Positions 16,923 to 24,915 of a stretch of DNA of 64,000 bases are shown piece after piece. Origin of the DNA: Actinomycetes bacterium (GTDB taxonomy: Bacteria > Actinomycetota > Acidimicrobiia > Acidimicrobiales > Poriferisodalaceae); contig JAAETH010000276.1 of NCBI GenBank assembly GCA_024228575.1, positions 1 through 64,000 on the forward strand, in the 5' to 3' direction. Numbering within the stretch: the stretch's first letter is position 1; each line of letters starts with the position of its first letter. Under the pieces are notes generated by a model that made no database searches, was not told the DNA's origin, and saw only the letters and a list, made by a program, of their open reading frames with translations. A program made the translations under genes and the position numbers.

Positions 16923-17615
16923 GTGACCCGCGAGCCGACGTCGTTTCATCAGACCCGATTCCAACCGCCCCCAGGATCGACAGAGATCCTGCTGGTCAGG
17001 CACGGGGCTTCGGCTCCACTCGTGCTGGGTGAGGAGTTCCCGATGCTGGCGGGTCAGGGCGATCCACCCCTCGCTCCCGAGGGTCGCGAACAAGCGGAGC
17101 GGGTGGGCGAGCGACTCGCCACCGAGAGCATCGACGCCATCTATGTCTCGTCCATGCAGCGGACCCACGAGACGGCAGCTCCCCTCGTGGCTCGCACCGG
17201 CCTCGAGCCAATCGTCGAACCCGACCTGCGTGAAGTGCACCTCGGCGACTGGGAGGGTGGCCTCCTGCGCCAGAAGGCTGCCGAAATGCACCCCACGTAC
17301 TTGGCGATGAGAGACCAGGGACGCTGGGATGTCATCCCGAATGCCGAGACGGCGGAAGCCTTCAGGTTGCGCACGACCGCTGTCATCGACCGGATTGCCG
17401 AGAACCACCGCGACCGGCTCGCCGTCGTGGTCTGTCACGGAGGAGTCATCGGTGCGTTGTGTGCACATGCGACCGGCGGTCGTCCGTTCTCGCTTGGCGG
17501 TTCTGACAACGCCTCGATCAGTCATCTGATCATCACCGACGAGCAGTGGATCCTCCGCCGGTTCAACGACTCGACCCACCTGTATGCGAGCCTCAGCCTG
17601 CGGGCCGGCACCTGA
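16923..17615 (+). CDS. histidine phosphatase (phosphoglycerate-mutase-like)
   Basis: A 230-residue cytoplasmic protein with the phosphohistidine motif ILLVRHGAS (about residues 22-30), the SSMQRTHETAAPL block and the second catalytic His in VVVCHGGVIGALCAHA. The acidic ELREVHLGDWEGG region fits the GpmB/CobC-type branch. The GTG start at 16923 is preceded by a good ribosome-binding site (AGGAG at 16911-16915). It lies 15 bp before an F420-type oxidoreductase gene. It may be a phosphatase rather than a glycolytic mutase; the substrate is unknown. Confidence 0.85.
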   Translation: MTREPTSFHQTRFQPPPGSTEILLVRHGASAPLVLGEEFPMLAGQGDPPLAPEGREQAERVGERLATESIDAIYVSSMQRTHETAAPLVARTGLEPIVEPDLREVHLGDWEGGLLRQKAAEMHPTYLAMRDQGRWDVIPNAETAEAFRLRTTAVIDRIAENHRDRLAVVVCHGGVIGALCAHATGGRPFSLGGSDNASISHLIITDEQWILRRFNDSTHLYASLSLRAGT

Positions 17616-17630
17616 GCCAAAGGCGATCCG

Positions 17631-18572
17631 ATGACACTTCAACTCGGTGCCCACATAGGGCAACAGAACATGGCGATGGACGAGATGAGGGCGCTGTGGA
17701 CCCGTCTCGATCGGGCGGGACTCGACTGGCTCTCGGTATGGGACCACATCTACGAGGCTCCTCCAGCGGGTGGAACGATCGACCACTTCGAGACGGTTGC
17801 GTCGCTTGCGGCACTCGCCTGCGATACCGAGAACGCCCGCCTCGGGGTGCTCGTGTTCTACGTCGGATACCGCAATCCCGGTCTTCTGGCGAAGGTCGCC
17901 GCAACGGTTGATCACCTCTCTGGAGGGCGCTTCACGCTGGGCCTCGGCGCAGGTTGGCACGAACCAGAGGCGACCGCCTACGGGTACGAGTTTCCGTCAC
18001 CCGGGCGACGCCTCGACATGCTCGACGAGGCCACCCGAGCGATCAGGGGTCTGTTGACCCAGGACCGCACGACTTTCCATGGAGAACACGTCACGGTCGA
18101 GAACGCTTCATGCCTGCCACCTCCGGTGCAAGAGCGACTGCCGATCTGGATCGGTGGCCTCGGCCCGAAGCGCACCATCCCGATGGTCGCCCGTCTCGCC
18201 GATGGCTGGAACGCCGCCTACGTGTCGCCAGAGCGATACAACGAACTGAATACCCTTCTCACCTCCCACGCCGAGGAGGTCGGTCGCGACCCTGCCGAAA
18301 TCGAACGAACGGTGAACCTCAGCTTCGATCTGGTGCTCGACGAGGCCGAAATTGAGGATCGCCGACGCGAGCTCGTGATCAAATGGGGATCCCAGGCCGA
18401 GCGTCTGGCGGCAGGATCTCTGTTGGCCACGCCAAACCGGGCCGTCGAGCAGATCCTCGCTTACCGAGATGCGGGTGCCGAGATGGTCAATGTCGCGTTT
18501 CGTGCTCCGTGGAACCCTGACGCGCTCGACGCATATCTCGAGGTTGTGGTCCCCCAGGTCAGGACTGCCTAG
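17631..18572 (+). CDS. luciferase-like (LLM class) F420-dependent oxidoreductase
   Basis: A 313-residue TIM-barrel flavin/F420 enzyme. Landmarks are the N-terminal GAHIGQQNMAMDEMRALWTR, DHIYEAPPAGGTIDHFET, LLAKVAATVDHLSGGRFTLG, LGAGWHEPEATAYGYEFP and PIWIGGLGPKRTIPMVARLA. In actinobacteria such proteins usually use coenzyme F420 and act on diverse substrates. It is likely co-transcribed with the upstream phosphatase. The substrate cannot be deduced. The downstream gene converges with a 1-bp gap. Confidence 0.87.
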   Translation: MTLQLGAHIGQQNMAMDEMRALWTRLDRAGLDWLSVWDHIYEAPPAGGTIDHFETVASLAALACDTENARLGVLVFYVGYRNPGLLAKVAATVDHLSGGRFTLGLGAGWHEPEATAYGYEFPSPGRRLDMLDEATRAIRGLLTQDRTTFHGEHVTVENASCLPPPVQERLPIWIGGLGPKRTIPMVARLADGWNAAYVSPERYNELNTLLTSHAEEVGRDPAEIERTVNLSFDLVLDEAEIEDRRRELVIKWGSQAERLAAGSLLATPNRAVEQILAYRDAGAEMVNVAFRAPWNPDALDAYLEVVVPQVRTA

Positions 18573-18573
18573 C

Positions 18574-19851
18574 TCAGGTGGCCAGGAAGGCTCCGAGCGC
18601 CGCGGTCAACAACGCAGGATCCTCGCTGCCACCGAGTTCCCTGGCCGAGTGCATGCTGAGCTGGGCGCTGCCGACATCGATCGTACGTATGCCCAGGTTG
18701 GCCGCGGTGAGAGGGCCGATGGTCGACCCGCACGCAAGGTTTGTTCTGTGGGAGTACACCTGTGTCGCAACACCAACCGTCTCACAAACCGACCTGAACA
18801 TCGCTACACCGTCGGCAGCGGTGGCATACCGTTCGTTCGTGTTGGTCTTGATGACGGGCCCACCGTTCAACACGACGTGGTGGTCGGGTTCGTAGCGGTC
18901 GAGGTAGTTGGGGTGTACGGCGTGGGCGCCGTCTGCACTCACACACCAGCTCCCGGTTGTCGATCGCAGCAACGATTCCCGGTCGCCGCCACAGCCCAGC
19001 TCGATTCGTTCGAGGACGTGGGCAAGCATGGCGCCATCGGCTCCCGTGGCCGATCCCGATCCGACCTCCTCGTGGTCGAACAGGCAGATCATCGAGAACC
19101 CGTCCTCGGCACCGCTGTCGATGAGTCCGATGACGGCGGCGTGGCAAGAGGCGAGATTGTCGATGCGCGGGGCTGCGTACATCGTGGCGTCGATGCCGAG
19201 CGAGGCCGGAACCGTGAGGTCGTGGAGCATGAGGTCGAACCCAGAGATCTCCTCGGGAGACGTCCCGATCGTCTGTGCGACCTCCGCGACCAGATCTCCA
19301 TCGGTGGGAGCGCCGAGGCCCCAGATGGGGGCAAGGTGCTGTTGGCGGTCGAGTTTCAGCCCGTCGTTCACCTCGCGATCGAGGTGGATCGCAAGCTGGG
19401 CCACCCTTGCGACGGGAGAATTGATCTGTACGAGTTGTTGCTCGGTCGAGGTCCCCGAACCCACGAACACCCGACCCGAGATTCCGAGATCTCGATCGAG
19501 CCACGAATTCAGAAGGGGACCGCCGTAGACCTCTACACCGAGCTGTCGGTACCCGGCCCGACCCGTGTCTGGGTTCGGCTTGATCCGCAGGTTGGGGCTG
19601 TCGGTATGTGCGCCGACGAGACGCACCGGGGTCCCTGGCCCAGCCGCGTCAGATCTGACCCAGGCGATGAGGGCACCCGATCGCTTCACGAAATGGCGGC
19701 CAGCCGGCTCGGTCCACCGCTCGGCTTCGTCCAGCTGAGTGAACCCAACCGCTTCGAGGCGCTCCGCTGCCGCCGCCACCGCGTGGAAAGGCGAGGGCGA
19801 TGTGGCGATGTAGGAGAACAGGTCGTTCAGGACTGGATCGCTCGATTGCAT
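18574..19851 (-). CDS. apeB: M18-family aminopeptidase (aspartyl/aminopeptidase I type)
   Basis: A 425-residue cytoplasmic metallo-aminopeptidase that removes acidic or other N-terminal residues. Metal and catalytic landmarks are VRLVGAHTDSPNLRIKP, the acidic pair in MICLFDHEEVGSGSATGADG, and the C-terminal SQ-rich and histidine-bearing block IRTIDVGSAQLSMHSARE. I chose ATG 19851 because a longer frame (to 19926) would overlap the upstream gene and lacks similarity. It follows the membrane-protein gene by 19 bp on the same strand. The symbol is by family and not confirmed. Confidence 0.87.
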   Translation of the reverse strand: MQSSDPVLNDLFSYIATSPSPFHAVAAAAERLEAVGFTQLDEAERWTEPAGRHFVKRSGALIAWVRSDAAGPGTPVRLVGAHTDSPNLRIKPNPDTGRAGYRQLGVEVYGGPLLNSWLDRDLGISGRVFVGSGTSTEQQLVQINSPVARVAQLAIHLDREVNDGLKLDRQQHLAPIWGLGAPTDGDLVAEVAQTIGTSPEEISGFDLMLHDLTVPASLGIDATMYAAPRIDNLASCHAAVIGLIDSGAEDGFSMICLFDHEEVGSGSATGADGAMLAHVLERIELGCGGDRESLLRSTTGSWCVSADGAHAVHPNYLDRYEPDHHVVLNGGPVIKTNTNERYATAADGVAMFRSVCETVGVATQVYSHRTNLACGSTIGPLTAANLGIRTIDVGSAQLSMHSARELGGSEDPALLTAALGAFLAT

Positions 19852-19870
19852 CCAGTCATTGTGCCGATGT

Positions 19871-20725
19871 TCAAGCCAGTCGTGGTACCAGGCTCGGGGT
19901 AAGGCGTTTCGCCCAGATGAGGCCATGGCCGACGACCGTCACACCAATAGCGACTGTCAGCTGCAGATAGGCCTGGATTCGGAGGCTGTCCATCAGCATC
20001 TCTGCGGCAATGGTAACCCCGACGAACAGGCGTTCATCGGGGCCAAAGGACTCCATACCGCGGACGAGTCCCCACGCGATCAACAGCTGAACCCCTGCGC
20101 CCAGGCCCATCAAGACGCCGATGCGCCGCACCATGACGAAACGGCGGGGATGGATCAGGAGTGCGAGAGAGGTTGCCGCGAGCCCAAAGCCGATCTGGAG
20201 CATCCAGGCGAGGTGGAGGTGGTCGGTGATCGTGCCGAGGTCGGGTAATTCGTTGGCGTCGACGGTGATCTCGGTCTCGCCGAGTTGGGCCTGCTCGACC
20301 TCTCCTGCCAGTTCTGGATCGATCGGCCCGAGTGTGCTCACCAGGGCGTCTTGTATCGGGCCGAGGTCGAGGTTCACTTCGGTGATGTCGACTTCCATGG
20401 CAGCGTTGTAGAGGTCGACGATCGCCCCCTTCAGTGTCGCCACGACCTCGTCGTCGGCCATGATCTCGGCGATGGCCGATTCGATCGTCGCCGTGTCGAC
20501 ATCGGCGAGCGGCCCGGCCTTGTCGGCGGTTGCGTCGATAACCGACTCGGTGACCTCCTCGGCGACCGCCGCCTGGAATTCGGGTGAACGTCCAACGGCG
20601 GTGGCTATCTCGGAGATGCGATCTGGTTCGGCGACCTCGCGATCGATCCACCATCCGAGCGCGCCCATGTTCAAGGAGATCACACCGAGGAACGCGAGCG
20701 TTCCCGCTATCGATCTGCGCACCAT
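19871..20725 (-). CDS. hypothetical integral membrane protein
   Basis: A 284-residue protein. A first transmembrane helix (IAGTLAFLGVISLNMGALGW) is followed by a roughly 150-residue acidic, helical extracytoplasmic region rich in D/E/A (SEIATAVGRSPEFQAAVAEE) and then three more hydrophobic helices at the C terminus. I chose ATG 20725 because the longer frame enters the divergent flavoprotein's leader. Topology resembles the actinobacterial sensor-like proteins with a small periplasmic domain, but I recognise no named family. Confidence 0.6.
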   Translation of the reverse strand: MVRRSIAGTLAFLGVISLNMGALGWWIDREVAEPDRISEIATAVGRSPEFQAAVAEEVTESVIDATADKAGPLADVDTATIESAIAEIMADDEVVATLKGAIVDLYNAAMEVDITEVNLDLGPIQDALVSTLGPIDPELAGEVEQAQLGETEITVDANELPDLGTITDHLHLAWMLQIGFGLAATSLALLIHPRRFVMVRRIGVLMGLGAGVQLLIAWGLVRGMESFGPDERLFVGVTIAAEMLMDSLRIQAYLQLTVAIGVTVVGHGLIWAKRLTPSLVPRLA

Positions 20726-20856
20726 GGTTCCTTCATCGGTTCGCGAGGGATCCCAGTGAACTATTGATTCGACGATTGTGTGCGTCGGGTTTGTCGTGGT
20801 TGTGACGGGCACCGTTGTGGCGGAACAGGTGGGTTTGTCGCAGGGTTGGAGCATGT

Positions 20857-22257
20857 ATGGCTGCAAAGCACTATGACCTGATCGTCATCGGGGCGGGTTC
20901 TGGCGGAATCGCGGCGGCACGGGCGGCTCGATTTCGCGGTGCAAGTGTTGCGATGGTCAGTGACGGGCCGATCGGCGGCGATTGCACCTGGACTGGATGT
21001 GTCCCTTCGAAGGCACTGCTGTCGGCCGCCGGTCGAGGACTCGACTTCGAGCAGGCCATGGCCAGCGTCACCACCGCCGTCGAGACCGTCGCCAATGCAG
21101 AGGATGCGGAGGCGCTTGGCCGCGAAGGGATCGACGTGCTGCGTGGGTACGGCCTACTCCGCGGCGCCGGAGAGGTCGAAGTCGCCGGTTCGATCTATTG
21201 CTCGAAGGGTGTCATTCTCAGCCCGGGAAGTGGGCCGGCGCTGCCGCCGATCGACGGATTGGACCGGGTTGCCTTCATCACGAACGAACGGGTCTTCGAG
21301 TTGAAGTCGCAGCCGCAACATCTTCTGATCCTCGGCGGCGGACCGATCGGATGCGAGATGGCTGAGGCGTTCGCGCGCCTCGGCTCGACGGTCACGTTGC
21401 TCGAAGCCGCCGAGCGAGTTCTGCCGCGAGACGACCCTGCGGCTTCGGCGGTGATCGCTCGGTCGCTGTCCACGTTCGGAGCCGACCTGTGCGTCGGTTC
21501 TGGTGTTGTGCGGGTCGCCGCAGCCGGTGGGGGTGTCGATGTCGAGCTGGCCGATGGTGCGACCGTGAGGGGTAGTCACCTGCTCGTTGCAGCGGGGCGC
21601 CGACCAACCCACATGGACATGGATCTCGATGGTGTCGGTGTGCGGCTTGATCGGCGGGGGTGGATAGAGGTGAACGACACCCTCGAGACGTCGCTCGGGG
21701 GTGTATATGCGGTGGGTGACGCGATCGGAGGTCTTCAGTTCACCCACGCGGCCGCACACATGGCTCGGCTGGCTGTCGACAATGCCTTGCGGGTCGGAGC
21801 CACCAAGGTGCGTCGCCATCGCTACGACCCGTCGGAGATCCCGTGGGTCACCTTCACGTCGCCCGAGGTCGCACAAGTGGGGATGACCGAACAAGAGGCT
21901 GTCGTTTGTGACCTCGACATCCGGGTCGTGGAAGTGCCTCTCCACGATGTCGACAGGGCGGTGGCTGCGCATCGGACCGACGGCTTCATCAAGATGCTCG
22001 CTGCCCCTCGTCGCGGTCTCGGATGGCTCGGTGGAGGCAGGCTTGTGGGAGCGACCATCGTCGCCGATCGGGCGGGTGAGATGATCTCCGAGGCCGCCTT
22101 GGCGATCCGTACAGGCATGTTTGTGGGTCGTCTCGCCCAGACGGTTCACCCCTATCCGACGTGGTCCGTTGGGCTCTCCCAGGCTGCGGCGGTCCTGGTC
22201 GGCGATTATGGGGGCCTGGCCGCCCGCACACCTCGATCACCCGGCGCCGACGGATAG
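20857..22257 (+). CDS. pyridine-nucleotide-disulfide oxidoreductase (dihydrolipoamide/mercuric reductase-like)
   Basis: A 466-residue FAD flavoprotein. It has the FAD-binding GAGSGGIAAARAARFRG, the redox-active disulfide GGDCTWTGCVPSKALL (C-x4-C), the NAD(P)H-binding GGGPIGCEMAEAFARLGS and the second FAD site GGVYAVGDAIGG. The C-terminal TVHPYPTWSVG bears the HxxP active-site motif with Tyr in place of the usual residue. It transfers electrons from NAD(P)H to a disulfide or other acceptor; the acceptor is unknown and no 2-oxoacid dehydrogenase genes are adjacent. ATG 20857 avoids overlap with the divergent gene. Confidence 0.85.
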   Translation: MAAKHYDLIVIGAGSGGIAAARAARFRGASVAMVSDGPIGGDCTWTGCVPSKALLSAAGRGLDFEQAMASVTTAVETVANAEDAEALGREGIDVLRGYGLLRGAGEVEVAGSIYCSKGVILSPGSGPALPPIDGLDRVAFITNERVFELKSQPQHLLILGGGPIGCEMAEAFARLGSTVTLLEAAERVLPRDDPAASAVIARSLSTFGADLCVGSGVVRVAAAGGGVDVELADGATVRGSHLLVAAGRRPTHMDMDLDGVGVRLDRRGWIEVNDTLETSLGGVYAVGDAIGGLQFTHAAAHMARLAVDNALRVGATKVRRHRYDPSEIPWVTFTSPEVAQVGMTEQEAVVCDLDIRVVEVPLHDVDRAVAAHRTDGFIKMLAAPRRGLGWLGGGRLVGATIVADRAGEMISEAALAIRTGMFVGRLAQTVHPYPTWSVGLSQAAAVLVGDYGGLAARTPRSPGADG

Positions 22258-22268
22258 AGTTGCGAGCC

Positions 22269-23093
22269 GTGGATGTGTGTTATCGACACCCGGACAGAGA
22301 AACGGGACGGCGGTGTACCCGCTGTGGCAAGTCCGCGTGCTCGGACTGCCTGAGGCAGGCCTCCGTGGGGTCGCACTGCCTCGAGTGTGTCGGGGCCGCG
22401 CAGCCATCGACGCGTGAACGCGTGAGGGTGAACCTCGCGATGGGAACGCCCTACGTCACCTACACCCTCGTCGCCATCAACATCTTGATGTACCTCGTGG
22501 CGAGCCCGGGTAGCAACACCTGGGAGGACATGGGGATCTGGGGCGTCGGAATCGATCTGCTGGGCGAACGCCACCGCATCGTCACCGGAGCGTTCGTGCA
22601 CGGCAGCGTCATGCATGTCGGCTTCAACATGTTGCTCCTCTATCAGCTCGGCACAGCGCTGGAGCGCCTGTTGGGGATCGGGCGGTTCATCGGTGTCTTT
22701 TCCGTCTCGCTGTTGGGTGGATCGTTTGGTGTTCTCCTGTTGTCGCAAGGAGACGACTTCACCGTCGGCGCTTCGGGCGCCGTCTTCGGCCTGATGGCCG
22801 CCTTCGCTCTGATATTGCGGTCGCGAGGAGGCGACATCTGGGCCTCTGGCATCGGCAGCCTCATCGTCATCAACCTGTTGATCACCTTCATCATCCCGAA
22901 CATTTCAATCGGTGGGCACCTCGGCGGTCTTATCGCCGGGGCTGCTTCGGGGTGGATGCTCGATGTGGGTGATCGCAATCGGCCTCCCCGCCTGACCAAT
23001 ACCCTCGCTGCAGTGTTCGTCATCGGAGCCAGCGCAGCATTGTTCGTCGCTTCGATGGTCGCTGCTGGAGTCGCTGTGGATCGCCTGAGGTGA
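22269..23093 (+). CDS. rhomboid-family intramembrane serine protease with N-terminal zinc-finger
   Basis: A 274-residue protein. Residues 1-45 hold paired cysteines (CYRHPDRETGRRCTRCGK, CSDCLRQASVGSHCLEC), a B-box-like zinc-binding module common in actinobacterial rhomboids. The rhomboid core includes VTGAFVHGSVMHVGFNM, the nucleophile serine in VGASGAVFGLMAA and the catalytic histidine in GGHLGGLIAG. It cleaves transmembrane substrates within the membrane. GTG 22269 is the best start. Its stop overlaps the start of the YbaK-like gene by 4 bp. Confidence 0.88.
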   Translation: MDVCYRHPDRETGRRCTRCGKSACSDCLRQASVGSHCLECVGAAQPSTRERVRVNLAMGTPYVTYTLVAINILMYLVASPGSNTWEDMGIWGVGIDLLGERHRIVTGAFVHGSVMHVGFNMLLLYQLGTALERLLGIGRFIGVFSVSLLGGSFGVLLLSQGDDFTVGASGAVFGLMAAFALILRSRGGDIWASGIGSLIVINLLITFIIPNISIGGHLGGLIAGAASGWMLDVGDRNRPPRLTNTLAAVFVIGASAALFVASMVAAGVAVDRLR

Positions 23094-23560
23094 CCCCAGC
23101 GGTAGCTCAGTTGATCGCTGCAGGAGTGCCTCACGAACTGTTCCCCTACGATCACGACCCAGCGGTCGAGTCCTTTGGCCTCGAGGCGGCAGCGGCCCTC
23201 GGCGTCGATCCCGATTCGGTCTTCAAGACCCTGATCGCCGACGCCGCCGGGGTTGGTCTGGTCGTCGGCATTGTTGCGGTTTCGGCCATGCTCGACCTCA
23301 AGGCACTGGCGCGCGTCAGCGGTGCCAAGAAGGCCACAATGGCCGACATCTCGGCTGCGGAACGGTCCAGCGGCTATGTCGCCGGTGGTATCAGCCCGTT
23401 CGGTCACAAGCGGCAACTGCCGACCTTCGTCGACGAGACGTGTGATCTATGGGACCACATATACGTCAGTGCGGGTCGCAGAGGTCTCGACCTCGCCATC
23501 GCCCCGGCCGATCTCGTCGAGGTCGTCCAGGCGACCAGGGCGCCGATCGCCGTCTGGTGA
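23090..23560 (+). CDS. ybaK: YbaK/EbsC-type Cys-tRNA(Pro) deacylase
   Basis: A 156-residue editing enzyme that hydrolyses mischarged aminoacyl-tRNA, typically Cys-tRNA(Pro). The conserved VFKTLI, VSGAKKATMADISAAERSSG and YVAGGISPFGHKRQLPT blocks are present, with the catalytic lysine in VFKTL. It starts at GTG 23090 and overlaps the rhomboid stop codon (GTGA), so translation is coupled. It ends just before a convergent short gene. Confidence 0.9.
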   Translation: MTPAVAQLIAAGVPHELFPYDHDPAVESFGLEAAAALGVDPDSVFKTLIADAAGVGLVVGIVAVSAMLDLKALARVSGAKKATMADISAAERSSGYVAGGISPFGHKRQLPTFVDETCDLWDHIYVSAGRRGLDLAIAPADLVEVVQATRAPIAVW

Positions 23561-23591
23561 GAGATGCCCCAACCCTTGGCGATGGATTCGC

Positions 23592-23774
23592 TCAGTCGAG
23601 GGGTGGGAGTGCACCAAACTTGAGGTCGAGTTCGTCCTCGTGCGGCTCGCCCGCCAGCTCGCCGACGATCTCGACGTGGGTCTTCTCGGGTTCGACTATC
23701 TCGCCGACGGCAAGCATGGCAGCAGCCAGCATCGGCGCACCACTCGAACTCGACCGCTGGGACCCTTCCGGCAT
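23592..23774 (-). CDS. small hypothetical acidic protein
   Basis: Reads about 60 residues from ATG 23774 (46 if the ATG at 23732 is used). The C-terminal half is strongly acidic: GEIVEPEKTHVEIVGELAGE, then PHEDELDLKFGALPPLD. The even charge pattern and lack of stop codons suggest a real small protein, but no family is recognised. It is immediately downstream of the F420-type oxidoreductase gene on the same strand only if that gene's promoter is not reused; the order is oxidoreductase (24792-23896) then this gene. Confidence 0.5.
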   Translation of the reverse strand: MPEGSQRSSSSGAPMLAAAMLAVGEIVEPEKTHVEIVGELAGEPHEDELDLKFGALPPLD

Positions 23775-23895
23775 GGTCCCAGTGTGGCAGGACAGATCGG
23801 TGATCCAACCGCGCCTGCGTCGTGCACCATGCCGGCCGTTGTGAGGGGCACATATGACCGCCTGGGTCGCCGGGTTGTACCGGAGCCCTTCCAAG

Positions 23896-24792
23896 TCAGG
23901 TGGTCAGGCCGAGCACAGCATCGCCGACACCCGTCAGCTCGGCGGTCCAGTCTTCGGGTTCGCCAACAAGGATCGGTACGAACTTCGATGCTCCGACATC
24001 GATGAACCGCTCGAGCTGGTCTCTGAGGCCGTCCCATCCGACCGGGATGATGTCGCGGGGATCGGTATTGGGAGCGCGCCTGTTGAGAATCTCGCGAGTC
24101 TGGGCGTTCAGCTCGCCGTGTGTGTAGGGGACGAGGACGCCGAAATGTTCGGGGTCGATCCATCGCTTGCTGGCTTCAGCCTCGGCTGTCACGACGGCCC
24201 AGCCCGCGGCGGCCATGGTGGGCGTGCAGAAGGAGGGCAGCCAGCCGTCGCCGAGTCGTCCGACCCTTCTCAGCTCGGCCGGTGCCGCGCCGCCCAGCCA
24301 GACGTCGATCTTGTCCTGTTCTGGCTTGGGTTCGACCTTCAGACCCTCATAGTGGAAGCGGGGGCCGTCGTGGTCGACCGACTCCTCCACCCACATCCGT
24401 CTGATGAGGGGCAGTGCCTCGTCGAACCAGGTCGCACGTTCGCGTCGTTCAACGCCGAACGCCATCTGTTCGTGGGGGTCACGGACACCAAGTCCAAAGG
24501 CCGGCAGCAGTCGGCCATCGGAAAGTCTGTCGATGCTGGCCAGCTGTTTGGCCAGCAGAGCCGGATTGCGACCGGGCAGAACCATGACACTCATGCCGAA
24601 CTTGATGCGCGAGGTTCGACCGGCTGCGTAGGCCATTCCGACTACGGGATCGGGGCACTCGCCACCGATCCGCTCGCTCAGCCAGAGCGAGTCGAAACCC
24701 AGCCCTTCGAGAGCGTCGAGGAACGGATCGAAGGTCGAACGATGATTGGTGAGGGTGCGTGTTCCGAGTCCGAAGCCGATACGAATCTTCAT
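23896..24792 (-). CDS. luciferase-like F420-dependent oxidoreductase
   Basis: A 298-residue TIM-barrel LLM-class enzyme beginning MKIRIGFGLGTRTL. Landmarks are FLDALEGLGFDSLWLSERI, MSVMVLPGRNPALLAKQLAS, LSDGRLLPAFGLGVRDPHEQ and KIDVWLGGAAPAELRRVGRL. It belongs with the actinobacterial F420-dependent group; substrate unknown. It diverges from the GGDEF-EAL gene at 24916, with a GAGAG/CTCTC inverted repeat in the 120-bp gap. Confidence 0.85.
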   Translation of the reverse strand: MKIRIGFGLGTRTLTNHRSTFDPFLDALEGLGFDSLWLSERIGGECPDPVVGMAYAAGRTSRIKFGMSVMVLPGRNPALLAKQLASIDRLSDGRLLPAFGLGVRDPHEQMAFGVERRERATWFDEALPLIRRMWVEESVDHDGPRFHYEGLKVEPKPEQDKIDVWLGGAAPAELRRVGRLGDGWLPSFCTPTMAAAGWAVVTAEAEASKRWIDPEHFGVLVPYTHGELNAQTREILNRRAPNTDPRDIIPVGWDGLRDQLERFIDVGASKFVPILVGEPEDWTAELTGVGDAVLGLTT

Positions 24793-24915
24793 GGCAACAA
24801 AACCTAGACGCCATGGTCTCCCATGCCGTCCTCGAATCGGTAGGCTTCAGGATCGACCACAGGTAGTCACTGCGTCGGCACGTTGAGAGGGCGAATCTCT
24901 CATCTGTTGGGTGTG